24,174 bases of DNA from an uncultured Candidatus Melainabacteria bacterium (GCA_934777245.1 CAKVND010000034.1:1-24174); one strand, 5' to 3'. Shown: positions 1 through 7,726, counted from the first letter of the stretch. Numbers and translations: made by a program. Notes: generated by a model from the sequence alone, not told the origin.

Positions 1-48
1 TTTTTATGTCTCGTGTTTATTTAATGCTTGCCGTTTTCTTAGTTTCGA

Positions 49-81
49 CTTACATATATATAAAGTATATTTTTATGTAAG
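49..81. repeat. AT-rich inverted repeat in the left-edge gap
   Basis: CTTACATA (49-56) and TATGTAAG (74-81) form a perfect 8-bp inverted repeat around a 17-bp AT spacer. It lies in the gene-free DNA between the left edge and the S1 terminator. It could be a weak hairpin or an operator for a gene beyond the window edge; nothing else is recognisable in 1-140. Confidence 0.35.
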
Positions 82-137
82 AATTGCGCTATACGTTTTA
101 TATTGTTACATTTCTTAATGAAATTTGGGGAAATTAG

Positions 138-175
138 AGTAAAACGAGGGCGCAGCCTGTGGCTGCGCCCTCGTT
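138..175 (-). terminator. Intrinsic terminator of the ispH-S1 operon
   Basis: A perfect 15-bp inverted repeat (143-157 with 161-175) with a 3-nt loop is very GC-rich in otherwise AT-rich DNA. Read on the minus strand it is followed by TTTTAC. It starts 22 bp after the S1 stop codon, so it most likely ends transcription of the two minus-strand genes. Confidence 0.93.
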
Positions 176-196
176 CAAAAATCAATAATTCAAAAA

Positions 197-1246
197 CTAT
201 TTTTGAATATCTTTAACAGACAAAGCGATTCTGTGTTCTTTTGGAGTGAATTTCTTAATAAGAACGTCAACTTCTGAACCAACTTTGAACATGTTGAACG
301 GATTTACGTTTTCGTCAGACATTTCGGAAACTGGCAATAATGCTTCAACGCCAGGGAAGATGTTGATGAATGCGCCAAAAGTAGTAACTTTGTTTACAGT
401 ACCTTTAACGATTTGACCTTCTTCGAATTGTCCTTCGATTTGTTGCCAAGGATTTTCACCCATTCTCTTAAGAGATAGAGAAATTCTCTTCAATTCAGTA
501 TCAATCTTAATAATTTTAACTTCGATTGTGTCACCTAAAGTGATAACATCTGAAGGGTGTTTAATTCTTTGCCAAGAAATTTCAGAGATAGGTAGTAAAC
601 CGTCGATGCCGTTGATGTCAACGAAAGCGCCGAAGTCAGTAATTCTAACTACGTTACCTTTAACAACTTGACCTTCTTCCAAAGAAGAAAGAACATTATC
701 AACAACTTGATCTCTTTGTTCAGCAACAGCTTGTCTTTGAGATAAGATAAGTTTGTTTTTCTTAGGATCAGCTTCAAGAACTTTAACTTCGATTTTTTGG
801 TCAATTAAACCGTCGAATGGAGTACCTGTTCTCAATTGAGAAGAAGGAATGAAGCCTTTAAGGTCTGCAACGTCAACCAAAACACCGCCTTTAACAGTTG
901 AAACAACTTTAGCAAGGATTGTGTCGCCTTGGATTTTAGCGTCATTAAGTTGAGCCCAAGCTTGAGCAAATGCGATTCTCTTAAGAGATAATTGCATAGC
1001 ATCTTCATTGTTTTCTTCTTTTAATACGTAGAATTCTCTAACGTCGCCGATTTCTAATTCTTCAACGTCGCTTGATAATTCTCTGTTTGACAAGAATGCT
1101 TCCATTTTAGCGCCTTTTACGCTTACAAGATAACCATCTTGTTCTTTTTTAATTACTGTACCTTCTACGATATCAGCAACTGTGTTAGATTTAGCAAAGC
1201 TTTCTTCTAACAGCATTTCAAATTCGTCTTTAACTTCTGTTGTCAT
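197..1246 (-). CDS. rpsA: 30S ribosomal protein S1 (short, four S1-type repeats)
   Basis: This 349-aa protein is made of S1 (OB-fold) RNA-binding repeats at about residues 24-90, 105-172, 190-260 and 277-346. The third and fourth are best conserved (VRITDFGAFVDI; VNKVTTFGAFINI, each ending in RISLSLK or RIALSVK). S1 helps the 30S subunit bind and unfold mRNA. The length fits cyanobacterial and Melainabacterial S1 (about 330-400 aa) rather than the six-repeat E. coli protein. The start is supported by an AAAGGA site about 9 nt upstream. It follows ispH with a 26-bp gap on the same strand and ends just before a strong terminator, so the two are probably co-transcribed. A general S1-domain RNA-binding protein is a less likely alternative. 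Confidence 0.9.
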   Translation of the reverse strand: MTTEVKDEFEMLLEESFAKSNTVADIVEGTVIKKEQDGYLVSVKGAKMEAFLSNRELSSDVEELEIGDVREFYVLKEENNEDAMQLSLKRIAFAQAWAQLNDAKIQGDTILAKVVSTVKGGVLVDVADLKGFIPSSQLRTGTPFDGLIDQKIEVKVLEADPKKNKLILSQRQAVAEQRDQVVDNVLSSLEEGQVVKGNVVRITDFGAFVDINGIDGLLPISEISWQRIKHPSDVITLGDTIEVKIIKIDTELKRISLSLKRMGENPWQQIEGQFEEGQIVKGTVNKVTTFGAFINIFPGVEALLPVSEMSDENVNPFNMFKVGSEVDVLIKKFTPKEHRIALSVKDIQK

Positions 1247-1272
1247 TTTTTATGTTCCTTTCTTTGTATGTT

Positions 1273-2148
1273 TTAGTTTTTTATTCTATCAATTACTTTA
1301 TCAATAATTTTTTGTGGAGTAGACGCGCCGGCTGTAATTCCGATTGATTTAACTCCTTCTAAATCGTCTTTATTTAATTCTGTATCGTTTTCGATATGAA
1401 TTGTTTTTGTACAATCTTTTAAAATTTCTGCTAAGTGGCTTGTGTTTGCACTTTTTCTTGAACCTACAACCACCATCAAATCGCTTTCTTTAGCAAGCTC
1501 TTTTGCTTCCTTCTGACGCATTGCGGTTGATTGACAAATTGTGTTATAAATTAAAACTTCTTTCGCTAACGTGTTCAAATAATTAACAACGAGGTTCAGA
1601 GAAGAAACCATTTGTGTCGTCTGAACAACAACTCCGACTTTTCTGTGTGATTTTATTTGAGTTGCGTAAGGTGAAAGTTCTTCTATTGAAGTTGCTACAA
1701 CAACTTTATCAGAATACAAATCCGCGTTAGCCTTAATTGCCATAACTTCAGGATGATTAGGCTTGCCTACAATTACTACAAAATAATCGTTTTTAGCAAG
1801 TTCAACTGCTCTTTGTTGAACTTTTTTAACGTCAGGACAAGTTAGGTCAACAACTTCAAAACCTGCATTTTTGATTTGTTCAAAAACTTCAGGAGTTGCG
1901 CCATGACTTCTGATTATGCAAATTCCATCACCTTGAGCAGGAATGTCATAAATCGTTTTTATTCCTAAAGACTCAAGTTCGTTGATTACGTCGGTGTTAT
2001 GAATAAGTTCACCCAAGATATAAATATTTTTATCAGGGTTTTCTTGTTTCAATTTTTTCGCTGTTTCTACTGCTCGTTTTACTCCGTAGCAGAAACCTGC
2101 AAACTTGGCTAGTTTAATATTTGGATTACTCAAATATCTGTAATTCAC
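1273..2148 (-). CDS. ispH: 4-hydroxy-3-methylbut-2-enyl diphosphate reductase
   Basis: IspH catalyses the last step of the MEP (non-mevalonate) isoprenoid pathway, reducing HMBPP to IPP and DMAPP with a [4Fe-4S] cluster. The 291-aa protein has the three cluster cysteines in family context: C20 (AGFCYGVKRAVE), C104 (DLTCPDVKK) and C205 (NTICQSTAMRQ). Substrate-pocket residues are also present: H50 (ELIHN), H82 (RSHGA), H132 and E134 (NHPEV), and the C-terminal TAGASTP motif. The start codon is GTG with only a weak ribosome site; no in-frame ATG lies close enough to keep the C20 motif with a normal N-terminus. It is the first gene of the ispH-S1 pair and is divergent from the MCE gene across a 51-bp gap. 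Confidence 0.96.
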   Translation of the reverse strand: MNYRYLSNPNIKLAKFAGFCYGVKRAVETAKKLKQENPDKNIYILGELIHNTDVINELESLGIKTIYDIPAQGDGICIIRSHGATPEVFEQIKNAGFEVVDLTCPDVKKVQQRAVELAKNDYFVVIVGKPNHPEVMAIKANADLYSDKVVVATSIEELSPYATQIKSHRKVGVVVQTTQMVSSLNLVVNYLNTLAKEVLIYNTICQSTAMRQKEAKELAKESDLMVVVGSRKSANTSHLAEILKDCTKTIHIENDTELNKDDLEGVKSIGITAGASTPQKIIDKVIDRIKN

Positions 2149-2199
2149 TTTCTAAAAGAACTAGAGGTAAAACCTCAGTAAATATATTTAAACTTAAAC

Positions 2200-3189
2200 A
2201 TGAAAATTTGTAAAGAGAATTACGTTGAAAAAGTTAAAAATAATATCTTATTGTCGAATACAAAATTTATCGAGTTTATAAATAATTTAAATATGAGAAA
2301 ATTTTTTACTTTAATTTTTTATGTAATTCTTGGAATTGCAGTTTTTGTTTTTATAGTGCATAATCTTTTTAATATGCATATTACAGCTGTTTTTGAGGAT
2401 TTAGAGCCATTTCCCAAAAATTTAAATGTATATTACAAGGGTTTTAAACTTGGAAGAACAGTAAGAGTGCATCCTTCAAAAGATTTTACTAATACTCATG
2501 TTGAAATAATTTTGAACGCAAAAAATTTGAGCTTGCCGGACAATACAACTGCAAAAATGAAATCAAAAAATAAAAAAGATTATATTGAACTTGAATATCC
2601 ATCTGCACCTTCGATTACGTATTTGAAAAATCATTCTGTAATTTACGGTAAAAAAGGATTAAATATTGGCGATTATATTGATAAACAGGCAGAAGCTGGC
2701 GGATTAGATGAAATAAAAGAAAATTTGAATGACACTGTTGCATCAGCAGGTGATACTCTTGACGCGTTGACAGAGTTGTTTGGAACTGCTAATGACATAT
2801 TAAAAGATTTACGTCCGTCTTTGAAAATAACAGGAGAAAATTTAGCACTTACCAGTAAGAATTTAGCAGATACATCTGCGGAACTCAGCGAGTCAGTTCG
2901 TCCTAAGAGGTTAAGCAATTCTTTTGCGAATATTGAACAGACGACCAAGAATATTGAACGTACGACTAAAAATCTTGAACAAGCAAGTCAAAATGTTTCG
3001 AGCGTTACAGCACATGTTAATAATAATACGGTTACAATTGTGGATTGTGTAATAGCTAATTCTAATACAATTATAGATAATGTTAATAAAATTTTAGAAA
3101 ATACAAATGATATTGTTAATGGGTTTAAAGTTACTTTATCAAAACGTTTTGCAGGTATGAAAATAATGTTTGGCAAACCGATTTCGTAA
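2200..3189 (+). CDS. MCE/MlaD-domain membrane-anchored protein
   Basis: This 329-aa protein has a basic N-terminal segment, one membrane helix (about residues 35-55, FFTLIFYVILGIAVFVFIV), an MCE domain (about 57-155) and a long polar helical tail (about 165-310). The tail is built of asparagine-, serine- and threonine-rich heptad-like repeats (SKNLADTSAEL, TTKNIERTTKNLEQ). MCE proteins are substrate-binding parts of lipid-transport ABC systems at the cell envelope (Mla, or the cyanobacterial/plastid TGD2 type). No ABC ATPase or permease partner is in the window. There is no Shine-Dalgarno before the ATG at 2200; an internal ATG at 2293 just before the helix is an alternative start. A TATATT box at 2183-2188 would give a leader of only a few nucleotides. 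Confidence 0.8.
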   Translation: MKICKENYVEKVKNNILLSNTKFIEFINNLNMRKFFTLIFYVILGIAVFVFIVHNLFNMHITAVFEDLEPFPKNLNVYYKGFKLGRTVRVHPSKDFTNTHVEIILNAKNLSLPDNTTAKMKSKNKKDYIELEYPSAPSITYLKNHSVIYGKKGLNIGDYIDKQAEAGGLDEIKENLNDTVASAGDTLDALTELFGTANDILKDLRPSLKITGENLALTSKNLADTSAELSESVRPKRLSNSFANIEQTTKNIERTTKNLEQASQNVSSVTAHVNNNTVTIVDCVIANSNTIIDNVNKILENTNDIVNGFKVTLSKRFAGMKIMFGKPIS

Positions 3190-3297
3190 ATAGTTTTTGA
3201 AAAACATGTTTTTTAGTATGGATTATTCTTTTCACTTGTTTTAAATAAAATTGTTAACTTTTGTAAAGCGTTCAAACCCGCTATTTTCGGCATTTAG

Positions 3298-3325
3298 TAT
3301 AATTAATCTACAACTAAAGTATAAT
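3298..3325 (+). promoter_or_regulatory. Possible promoter -10 boxes for the GAF/HD-GYP operon
   Basis: Two perfect TATAAT hexamers (3298-3303 and 3320-3325) lie 83-111 bp before the GAF/HD-GYP start. Neither has a good TTGACA-like box at 16-18 bp, so this is a weak call. The 219-bp gap contains nothing else recognisable apart from the AGGAAGG ribosome site at 3396-3402. Confidence 0.35.
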
Positions 3326-3408
3326 TTTTTCAAAAAACATTAAAGTTTTTAAAATTTGTGCCGTTATACATGACATAAGAAGAATTTTATTTTGTAGGAA
3401 GGAATATT

Positions 3409-4776
3409 ATGACAGATAAAGAAGAATTAGGTGCATCACTCTTCAGCCGTTCAATTGACTTAATGGAAGATGATCCGCTTGAAGAAATTTTCGCTCTTAA
3501 CTTGGGTGATTTCATTTCCGAGTACCTGATTTCAGAAGATTTGGCTAATAAAATCGGTAAGGATGTTAAGGATAAAACAACAAAGCTTAAATCACAGCTA
3601 CAAGAGCTTGTTTCAATTTATTCTTTGGATAATACACTTTGCGTTTTAGGTTTCAATTCTCAAGACGAATATGTAGTCTACAATTCAATTGCAAAGACTT
3701 TAACTCAAATTCTTGATGTTGACGCATGCCATATTTATCTTACAAAAGAATTCACAAAAGGTTTGAATATTGAAGATAAAATTTTAGGTTTAGTTGGTTC
3801 ATCTATCGAATTTGATGAAGATATTTACGCTAAGAAATTGAGTTACGCTGATGATGACAAATCAATAGTTGTTAAAGCGTTTAAAACGCTTGAAACAGTA
3901 CAAATAAAAGATGTTACAAATATTGATAATTTTACGCCAAAATACGAATTAAAAGAATTTGATGTAAAATCATTGGCAATTGTTCCTATGCATAATAATG
4001 CACACGTAGTTGGTGTTATTGTAATTGAAAATTACAAAGAAAAGACAATCAAGCGCGCATACATGAATCTTCTTGAAACAATAGGAAGATTATTTGGAAC
4101 TTCTATGCATTTGCAAAAAACTATTGATGAAGTAAATAGTTTAATCAAAGATGAAAATGTTACAGCAGAAGAATTACAGCACCAAAGAGCTGAATTAACT
4201 GCTTTAATTGGCGATTTAGGTGTTCAACAACAAGCGTTTGTTGAAAAATTAGCAAAAGCAGTTGACGAAAAAGGTCAATACAAAGTTGCTCATTCTCAAA
4301 ACACAGCAGAGCTTTCACGCAAACTTTGTCGTCAGCTCGGTTTGAATGAAAAAACAACAGATTTAGTTTACTACGCAGGTTTGTTACAGAATATCGGTAA
4401 AATCACTCTACCGGAATCATTATTTACAAATAAAGGTAAACTTTCAAAAGAAGAATGGGAAAAATTGCAAAACCATCCGAATGTTGGTGTAAATTTGCTT
4501 ATGAACATTAATTTCTTATCAGAAGTTATTCCTTATATCCATTACCATAAAGAACGCTGGGACGGAGGTGGCGAACCGGAAGGTTTGAAAGGCAATTCAA
4601 TTCCGTTCGGTTCAAGAATTATAGCTGTTGCGGATGCTTACACAGCCATGACCTCTGATCGTTCTTATAGAAAAGCAATGGATAAAGGCGAAGCTTTAAC
4701 TGTAATCAAAAGTGAAGCCGGAATAAAGTGGGATCCGGTTGTTGTAAATGCCTTGTTTGAGCTTTTAAATAGCTAA
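3409..4776 (+). CDS. GAF plus degenerate HD-GYP-like protein
   Basis: This 455-aa protein has a GAF-like sensor domain (about residues 80-235), a coiled linker (about 240-285) and an HD-GYP-type domain (about 285-450). HD-GYP enzymes hydrolyse cyclic di-GMP at a metal centre. The overall signature is clear (IGKITLP, GKLSKEEWEKLQNHPNVG, ERWDGGG, GLKGNSIPFGSRIIAVADAYTAMTSDRSYRKA). However, the defining His-Asp dyad is Gln327-Asn328 (LLQNIGK), the usual HH pair is H380-K381, and the GYP motif is G388-E389-P390. H295, K331, H356 and D409 remain. Catalysis is therefore doubtful; a binding or scaffold role is more likely. AGGAAGG 6 nt before the ATG fixes the start. It leads a likely operon with the small protein and the TPR gene. 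Confidence 0.88.
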   Translation: MTDKEELGASLFSRSIDLMEDDPLEEIFALNLGDFISEYLISEDLANKIGKDVKDKTTKLKSQLQELVSIYSLDNTLCVLGFNSQDEYVVYNSIAKTLTQILDVDACHIYLTKEFTKGLNIEDKILGLVGSSIEFDEDIYAKKLSYADDDKSIVVKAFKTLETVQIKDVTNIDNFTPKYELKEFDVKSLAIVPMHNNAHVVGVIVIENYKEKTIKRAYMNLLETIGRLFGTSMHLQKTIDEVNSLIKDENVTAEELQHQRAELTALIGDLGVQQQAFVEKLAKAVDEKGQYKVAHSQNTAELSRKLCRQLGLNEKTTDLVYYAGLLQNIGKITLPESLFTNKGKLSKEEWEKLQNHPNVGVNLLMNINFLSEVIPYIHYHKERWDGGGEPEGLKGNSIPFGSRIIAVADAYTAMTSDRSYRKAMDKGEALTVIKSEAGIKWDPVVVNALFELLNS

Positions 4777-4792
4777 TTTAAGTGGAGAAATG

Positions 4793-4951
4793 ATGATTAC
4801 AAGAGAAGTCCGCGAATGGTTGCAAAAAGTTGAGCGTTGTCAGTATTCTTATGATGATGCAATGTATGAATTTATGCGTTTTTCAGCTTTTCTAACTAGA
4901 GAAGAAATGAAAATGATTAAAAGCAAAATAGAACAAAGTTACGGTAAATAG
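4793..4951 (+). CDS. 52-aa small protein between HD-GYP-like and TPR genes
   Basis: This short ORF begins MITREVREWLQKVERCQYSY and ends QSYGK. It lies 16 bp after the HD-GYP-like stop and 10 bp before the TPR start, in the same direction. Two ATGs are adjacent (4790 and 4793). The GGAG at 4784-4787 is too close to the first (2 nt) and well placed for the second (5 nt), so 4793 is chosen. The protein is charged, predicted helical, and lacks a signal or membrane segment. I do not recognise the family. Spacing, ribosome site and amphipathic composition argue that it is real. Confidence 0.68.
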   Translation: MITREVREWLQKVERCQYSYDDAMYEFMRFSAFLTREEMKMIKSKIEQSYGK

Positions 4952-4961
4952 GTTTTTTGCA

Positions 4962-5426
4962 ATGTCAGACGCGGAAGACAAGCTTAATGAATTATCTGAT
5001 TTTTTCAGGCGCATGAGTGCGAAAGTCAAACTTATTAAACTCATTGAACACGCCAAAATTGAGTATGATAAATATAATCTTGATTCCAGCTTAGAAAGCT
5101 TAGAAAAAGCATACAAAATTGATAGTAAAAATCCTACGGTTTTGCGTGGTTTAGGTTGTGTAAATCAAGCGCAAGGGAATTTTGACAAAGCGATTGAGTT
5201 TTATAAAGAAGCTGTAAAAAATTCTACAAAAAAAGAGGTGGAATATAGTTTACTTGGAACAATTTATTATTTGCAAGAAAATTTGGATGAAGCAGTAAAA
5301 TATTTTAATCTTGCTATTGACGCGAATGATGATTATGACGCAGCTTACGAGGGTCGAAATCAAGCAATGCTTGAAAACCATTTGAAGATTTTGGATTTAC
5401 AGGATTCGTTAAAAAAATATTTCTAA
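4962..5426 (+). CDS. Tetratricopeptide-repeat protein
   Basis: This 154-aa soluble protein has a charged helical N-terminus (about 1-30) and three TPR-like units at about residues 33-66, 67-100 and 101-135. Signature packing residues are visible (LRGLGCVNQAQGNFDKAIEFYKEA; LLGTIYYLQENLDEAVKYFNLA). TPR arrays are protein-interaction scaffolds; the partner is unknown. It lies 10 bp downstream of the small protein, so it probably shares the transcript of the GAF/HD-GYP-like gene. The ribosome site is weak (AGG overlapping the preceding stop codon), which suggests coupled translation. Confidence 0.8.
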   Translation: MSDAEDKLNELSDFFRRMSAKVKLIKLIEHAKIEYDKYNLDSSLESLEKAYKIDSKNPTVLRGLGCVNQAQGNFDKAIEFYKEAVKNSTKKEVEYSLLGTIYYLQENLDEAVKYFNLAIDANDDYDAAYEGRNQAMLENHLKILDLQDSLKKYF

Positions 5427-5541
5427 ATTTAAACAAAGCTGAAATAGCGCATTTAGCTTGAAACTTAACGATTACTTTTGCGCATGAAACATTCTAAGAT
5501 TAATTTGGGGCAAAATATGCTCTAAATGAAAGTGAGGTTTT

Positions 5542-6201
5542 ATGCAAATTAAAATATTACTTGTTGAAGACCAAAAATTAATGAGAATCGGGATAAAATC
5601 GTTATTCTGTGATTATCCGGATTTAGAAATTATAGGTGAAGCTGTAAATGGCAAAGAAGCGGTTGAAAAGGCAAGACTAATAAAGCCTGATATTGTACTT
5701 ATGGATTTGGGGCTTCCTGATATTTCCGGAATTGAAGCCACTAAACAAATTCTGGAACATAACAGCAATATTAAAGTTATTATGCTGACTTCGCATATTT
5801 CAGAGAATGAATTAAACAGCTCACTTAGCGCGGGCGCAAGTGCTTATGTTATCAAAGATATCAGCACAGATTTTCTTATGAGCGTAATCAAAATGGTTAA
5901 AGCAGGTGCAATGTGGATAGATCCGCATGTCGTGCCGTTTATTAGAGATAAAAATTGTGGTGTAATTCCGTCAAGGCAGGTTTCACGCTCTGCATTCAAG
6001 GAAAATCATTCTAATTTGACGCAAAGAGAATATGAAGTTTTGAAATTAGTTGTAGACGGTCAATCAAATAGCCAAATCGCTAAAACACTTACAATAAGTG
6101 AGCATACGGCAAAAGCTCATGTATGCAATATTATCCAAAAGCTTGTGGTTGATGATAGAACGCAAGCTGCCGTAAAAGCGCTTAAAGAAGGATTGGTGTA
6201 A
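5542..6201 (+). CDS. NarL/FixJ-family response regulator
   Basis: This 219-aa two-domain transcription factor has a receiver at residues 1-120 with the acidic pair E9/D10, phosphoacceptor D55 (VLMDLGLPD), T83 and K105, all intact. A LuxR-type helix-turn-helix follows at about 153-215 (LTQREYEVLKLVVDG, NSQIAKTLTISEHTAKAHV). It is therefore expected to be switched by phosphorylation and to bind DNA as a dimer. No histidine kinase is nearby, so it is an orphan regulator here. GAGG 4 nt before the ATG supports the start. It follows the TPR gene by 115 bp and is ended by the hairpin at 6262-6281. Confidence 0.92.
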   Translation: MQIKILLVEDQKLMRIGIKSLFCDYPDLEIIGEAVNGKEAVEKARLIKPDIVLMDLGLPDISGIEATKQILEHNSNIKVIMLTSHISENELNSSLSAGASAYVIKDISTDFLMSVIKMVKAGAMWIDPHVVPFIRDKNCGVIPSRQVSRSAFKENHSNLTQREYEVLKLVVDGQSNSQIAKTLTISEHTAKAHVCNIIQKLVVDDRTQAAVKALKEGLV

Positions 6202-6261
6202 TTGTATTCTTTTAAAAAATTAACAAATTTTATGTAATTCAAAGAATCTAATAAAAAATAA

Positions 6262-6281
6262 GTTGGGGTTATAGCCCCAAC
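6262..6281. terminator. Bidirectional terminator between response regulator and small ORF
   Basis: GTTGGGG (6262-6268) pairs with CCCCAAC (6275-6281) around a short loop. On the plus strand it is followed by AATATTTTT, on the minus strand by TTATTTTTTATT. It therefore suits both the response regulator (plus) and the convergent 58-aa ORF (minus). Confidence 0.82.
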
Positions 6282-6288
6282 AATATTT

Positions 6289-6465
6289 TTAATAAAAATT
6301 TTCCGGTATGTTCGTTGTTTCGGTTTTTGCAGATTTAACAAATTCATCAAATTCAACAGGCAAATCAAATCTTAAAAAATTTTTTTGTTCAAATTTCTTT
6401 TTTGCAATTTTTTCTATATCTCTAATTGGAGTAAATTTTGAAAAAATACTTACTGGTTTTATCAT
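6289..6465 (-). CDS. 58-aa hypothetical small protein
   Basis: This minus-strand ORF begins MIKPVSIFSKFTPIRDIEKI and ends TTNIPENFY. AAAGAAAGGAAAC lies directly upstream, with the GGA about 8 nt before the ATG, and a TATAAT box (6505-6510, minus strand) about 40 nt upstream gives a plausible short leader. A terminator hairpin follows 8 bp after the stop codon. Promoter, ribosome site, ORF and terminator are thus all in order, making it a likely real gene despite its size. The protein is basic in the middle and acidic near the C-terminus, with no membrane segment. Family not recognised. Confidence 0.7.
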   Translation of the reverse strand: MIKPVSIFSKFTPIRDIEKIAKKKFEQKNFLRFDLPVEFDEFVKSAKTETTNIPENFY

Positions 6466-6565
6466 TTTTGTTTCCTTTCTTTATACTGAAATTAAACAAA
6501 AAACATTATACATTAGATATTAGACAACTATACTATTTAGAACTAGTCAATTGGGGGATTTTCAT

Positions 6566-6605
6566 AAAATAATGGCGGAACGCAAAAGCGTTCCGCCATT
6601 ATTTT
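6566..6605 (-). terminator. Strong terminator after hsp20
   Basis: A perfect 18-bp inverted repeat (6566-6583 with 6588-6605) with an AAAA loop and a GC-rich core (GGCGGAACGC). Its flanking A and T runs give U-tracts on both strands. It lies 22 bp past the Hsp20 stop and would also block read-through from the other side. Confidence 0.93.
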
Positions 6606-6627
6606 ATTTTTCATATTCAATTTTAAA

Positions 6628-7089
6628 TTAGTGAACAGTCAATTTTTTAATATTACCTTTTTCCGCAGCTAGTTTTGGAGCTTCGATTTCCAAAATACCG
6701 TGTTCAAGTTTTGCAGAAGTTTTTTCAACATCAATTTCTTGAGGGAAGTAAACTGTTCTAGAAAATTCACCATATCTGAATTCAGATTTTCTGAAACCTT
6801 TAGTGTCTTCTTTCTTTTCTTCCTCTTTCTTTGCGTTAATTGTGATATGGTTTTTATCAATATCGATATCTAAATCATCTTTCTTAACGCCCGGAAGTTC
6901 TGCTCTTACGTTATATTCTTTTTCTTTTTCATGCAATTCTACAGGCATAGCAAACTTGTCTGCTTCCTCAGCTTCATTATAAATATATTCTGGGAAGAAG
7001 CTATCAAAGTTTCTATTCAATATTGAACTAATTTCGTCATTAACTGATTTAATAAATCCATCTGGTGATTTTTTAATTAAGAATTTCAT
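6628..7089 (-). CDS. Hsp20 / small heat-shock (alpha-crystallin) protein
   Basis: ATP-independent holdase that binds unfolding proteins. The 153-aa protein has a variable N-terminal arm (1-45) and an alpha-crystallin domain (about 50-145) with AELPGVKKDDLDIDI, FSRTVYFPQEID and the signature GILEIEAPK. The C-terminal tail (NIKKLTVH) lacks a clear I-x-I anchor. The start is set at the ATG at 7089 because AAAGGAG lies 7 nt upstream. A longer reading frame from 7131 would put that site inside the coding region. No CIRCE-type operator is visible upstream. It follows the 162-aa gene on the same strand by 105 bp and is closed by a strong terminator, so partial co-transcription is possible. Confidence 0.93.
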   Translation of the reverse strand: MKFLIKKSPDGFIKSVNDEISSILNRNFDSFFPEYIYNEAEEADKFAMPVELHEKEKEYNVRAELPGVKKDDLDIDIDKNHITINAKKEEEKKEDTKGFRKSEFRYGEFSRTVYFPQEIDVEKTSAKLEHGILEIEAPKLAAEKGNIKKLTVH

Positions 7090-7194
7090 AATCATTCTCC
7101 TTTCATATCTATGACCTATTACCTTCAACACTTATATTATTACTCTGTTATTCCTAAAACTTGCATTTTTTAACTAAAAATTAACAATTTATTT

Positions 7195-7683
7195 TTATAC
7201 TAAAAATTCAAATTTATCTGCACGCGTTCTGATTAATGAAATAGCAGCTTGTGAATTTAAAAAGTTTAATGCGCCCATAAAACTTTTTTTATTGCTTAAG
7301 GTTTCACGTGCTTCTGCCATGTTGTTACTAATTTGCATAGCTGTAAGTTGGTTATTGATAGTTCTGTTTTGTTGTAATTTAAGTTCGTGTTGAGGAAATC
7401 CGATTTGTTCAACAGGTTCCGGAGATGTTTCTATTACTTCCGGTTCTACAGAGAGCGGTTTGGTTTCAGTCTTAGCAACGATATTATTGTTTGTGTTATT
7501 GTTTTCAATAATTTTAGAGAACGGATTATCTTTGCTTACAAATGAATCACGAGCCATGTCCATTATGTCAGCTTGTGCATCTTCGTTTAGAGCTTGTGCA
7601 CGAGCTTGAGCACGCTGAAATATCATCTCTTTGAGAGCTGCGATTTCATTTTTTCCAACTATAGAATCAAATTGATAGCTCAT
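7195..7683 (-). CDS. Unrecognised 162-aa protein, helical ends with disordered middle
   Basis: I do not recognise this gene. The protein has an alanine- and arginine-rich helical N-terminus (about residues 9-50, with FQRAQARAQALNEDAQADIM), a low-complexity middle rich in N, E, P and T (about 55-100), and a second helical part near the C-terminus. There is no signal peptide or membrane segment. The start is supported by GAGG about 8 nt upstream. It is divergent from the Hcp-like gene across a 389-bp gap and upstream of hsp20. The appearance is that of a lineage-specific cytoplasmic protein; function unknown. Confidence 0.75.
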   Translation of the reverse strand: MSYQFDSIVGKNEIAALKEMIFQRAQARAQALNEDAQADIMDMARDSFVSKDNPFSKIIENNNTNNNIVAKTETKPLSVEPEVIETSPEPVEQIGFPQHELKLQQNRTINNQLTAMQISNNMAEARETLSNKKSFMGALNFLNSQAAISLIRTRADKFEFLV

Positions 7684-7726
7684 TTTTTATCCTCGTATAT
7701 ATATAAAAACAAAATTGTAAAGAAAA

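Noticed and set aside
2164..2176. GAGGT-AAA-ACCTC palindrome between ispH and the MCE gene as an operator
   Set aside because: Only 5 bp per arm and no known regulator match; could be chance.
7090..7131. 14-residue longer Hsp20 N-terminus
   Set aside because: The AAAGGAG site lies inside this stretch and points to the ATG at 7089; no ribosome site precedes 7131.
7132..7194. CIRCE (HrcA) operator upstream of hsp20
   Set aside because: No TTAGCACTC-N9-GAGTGCTAA-like sequence was found.
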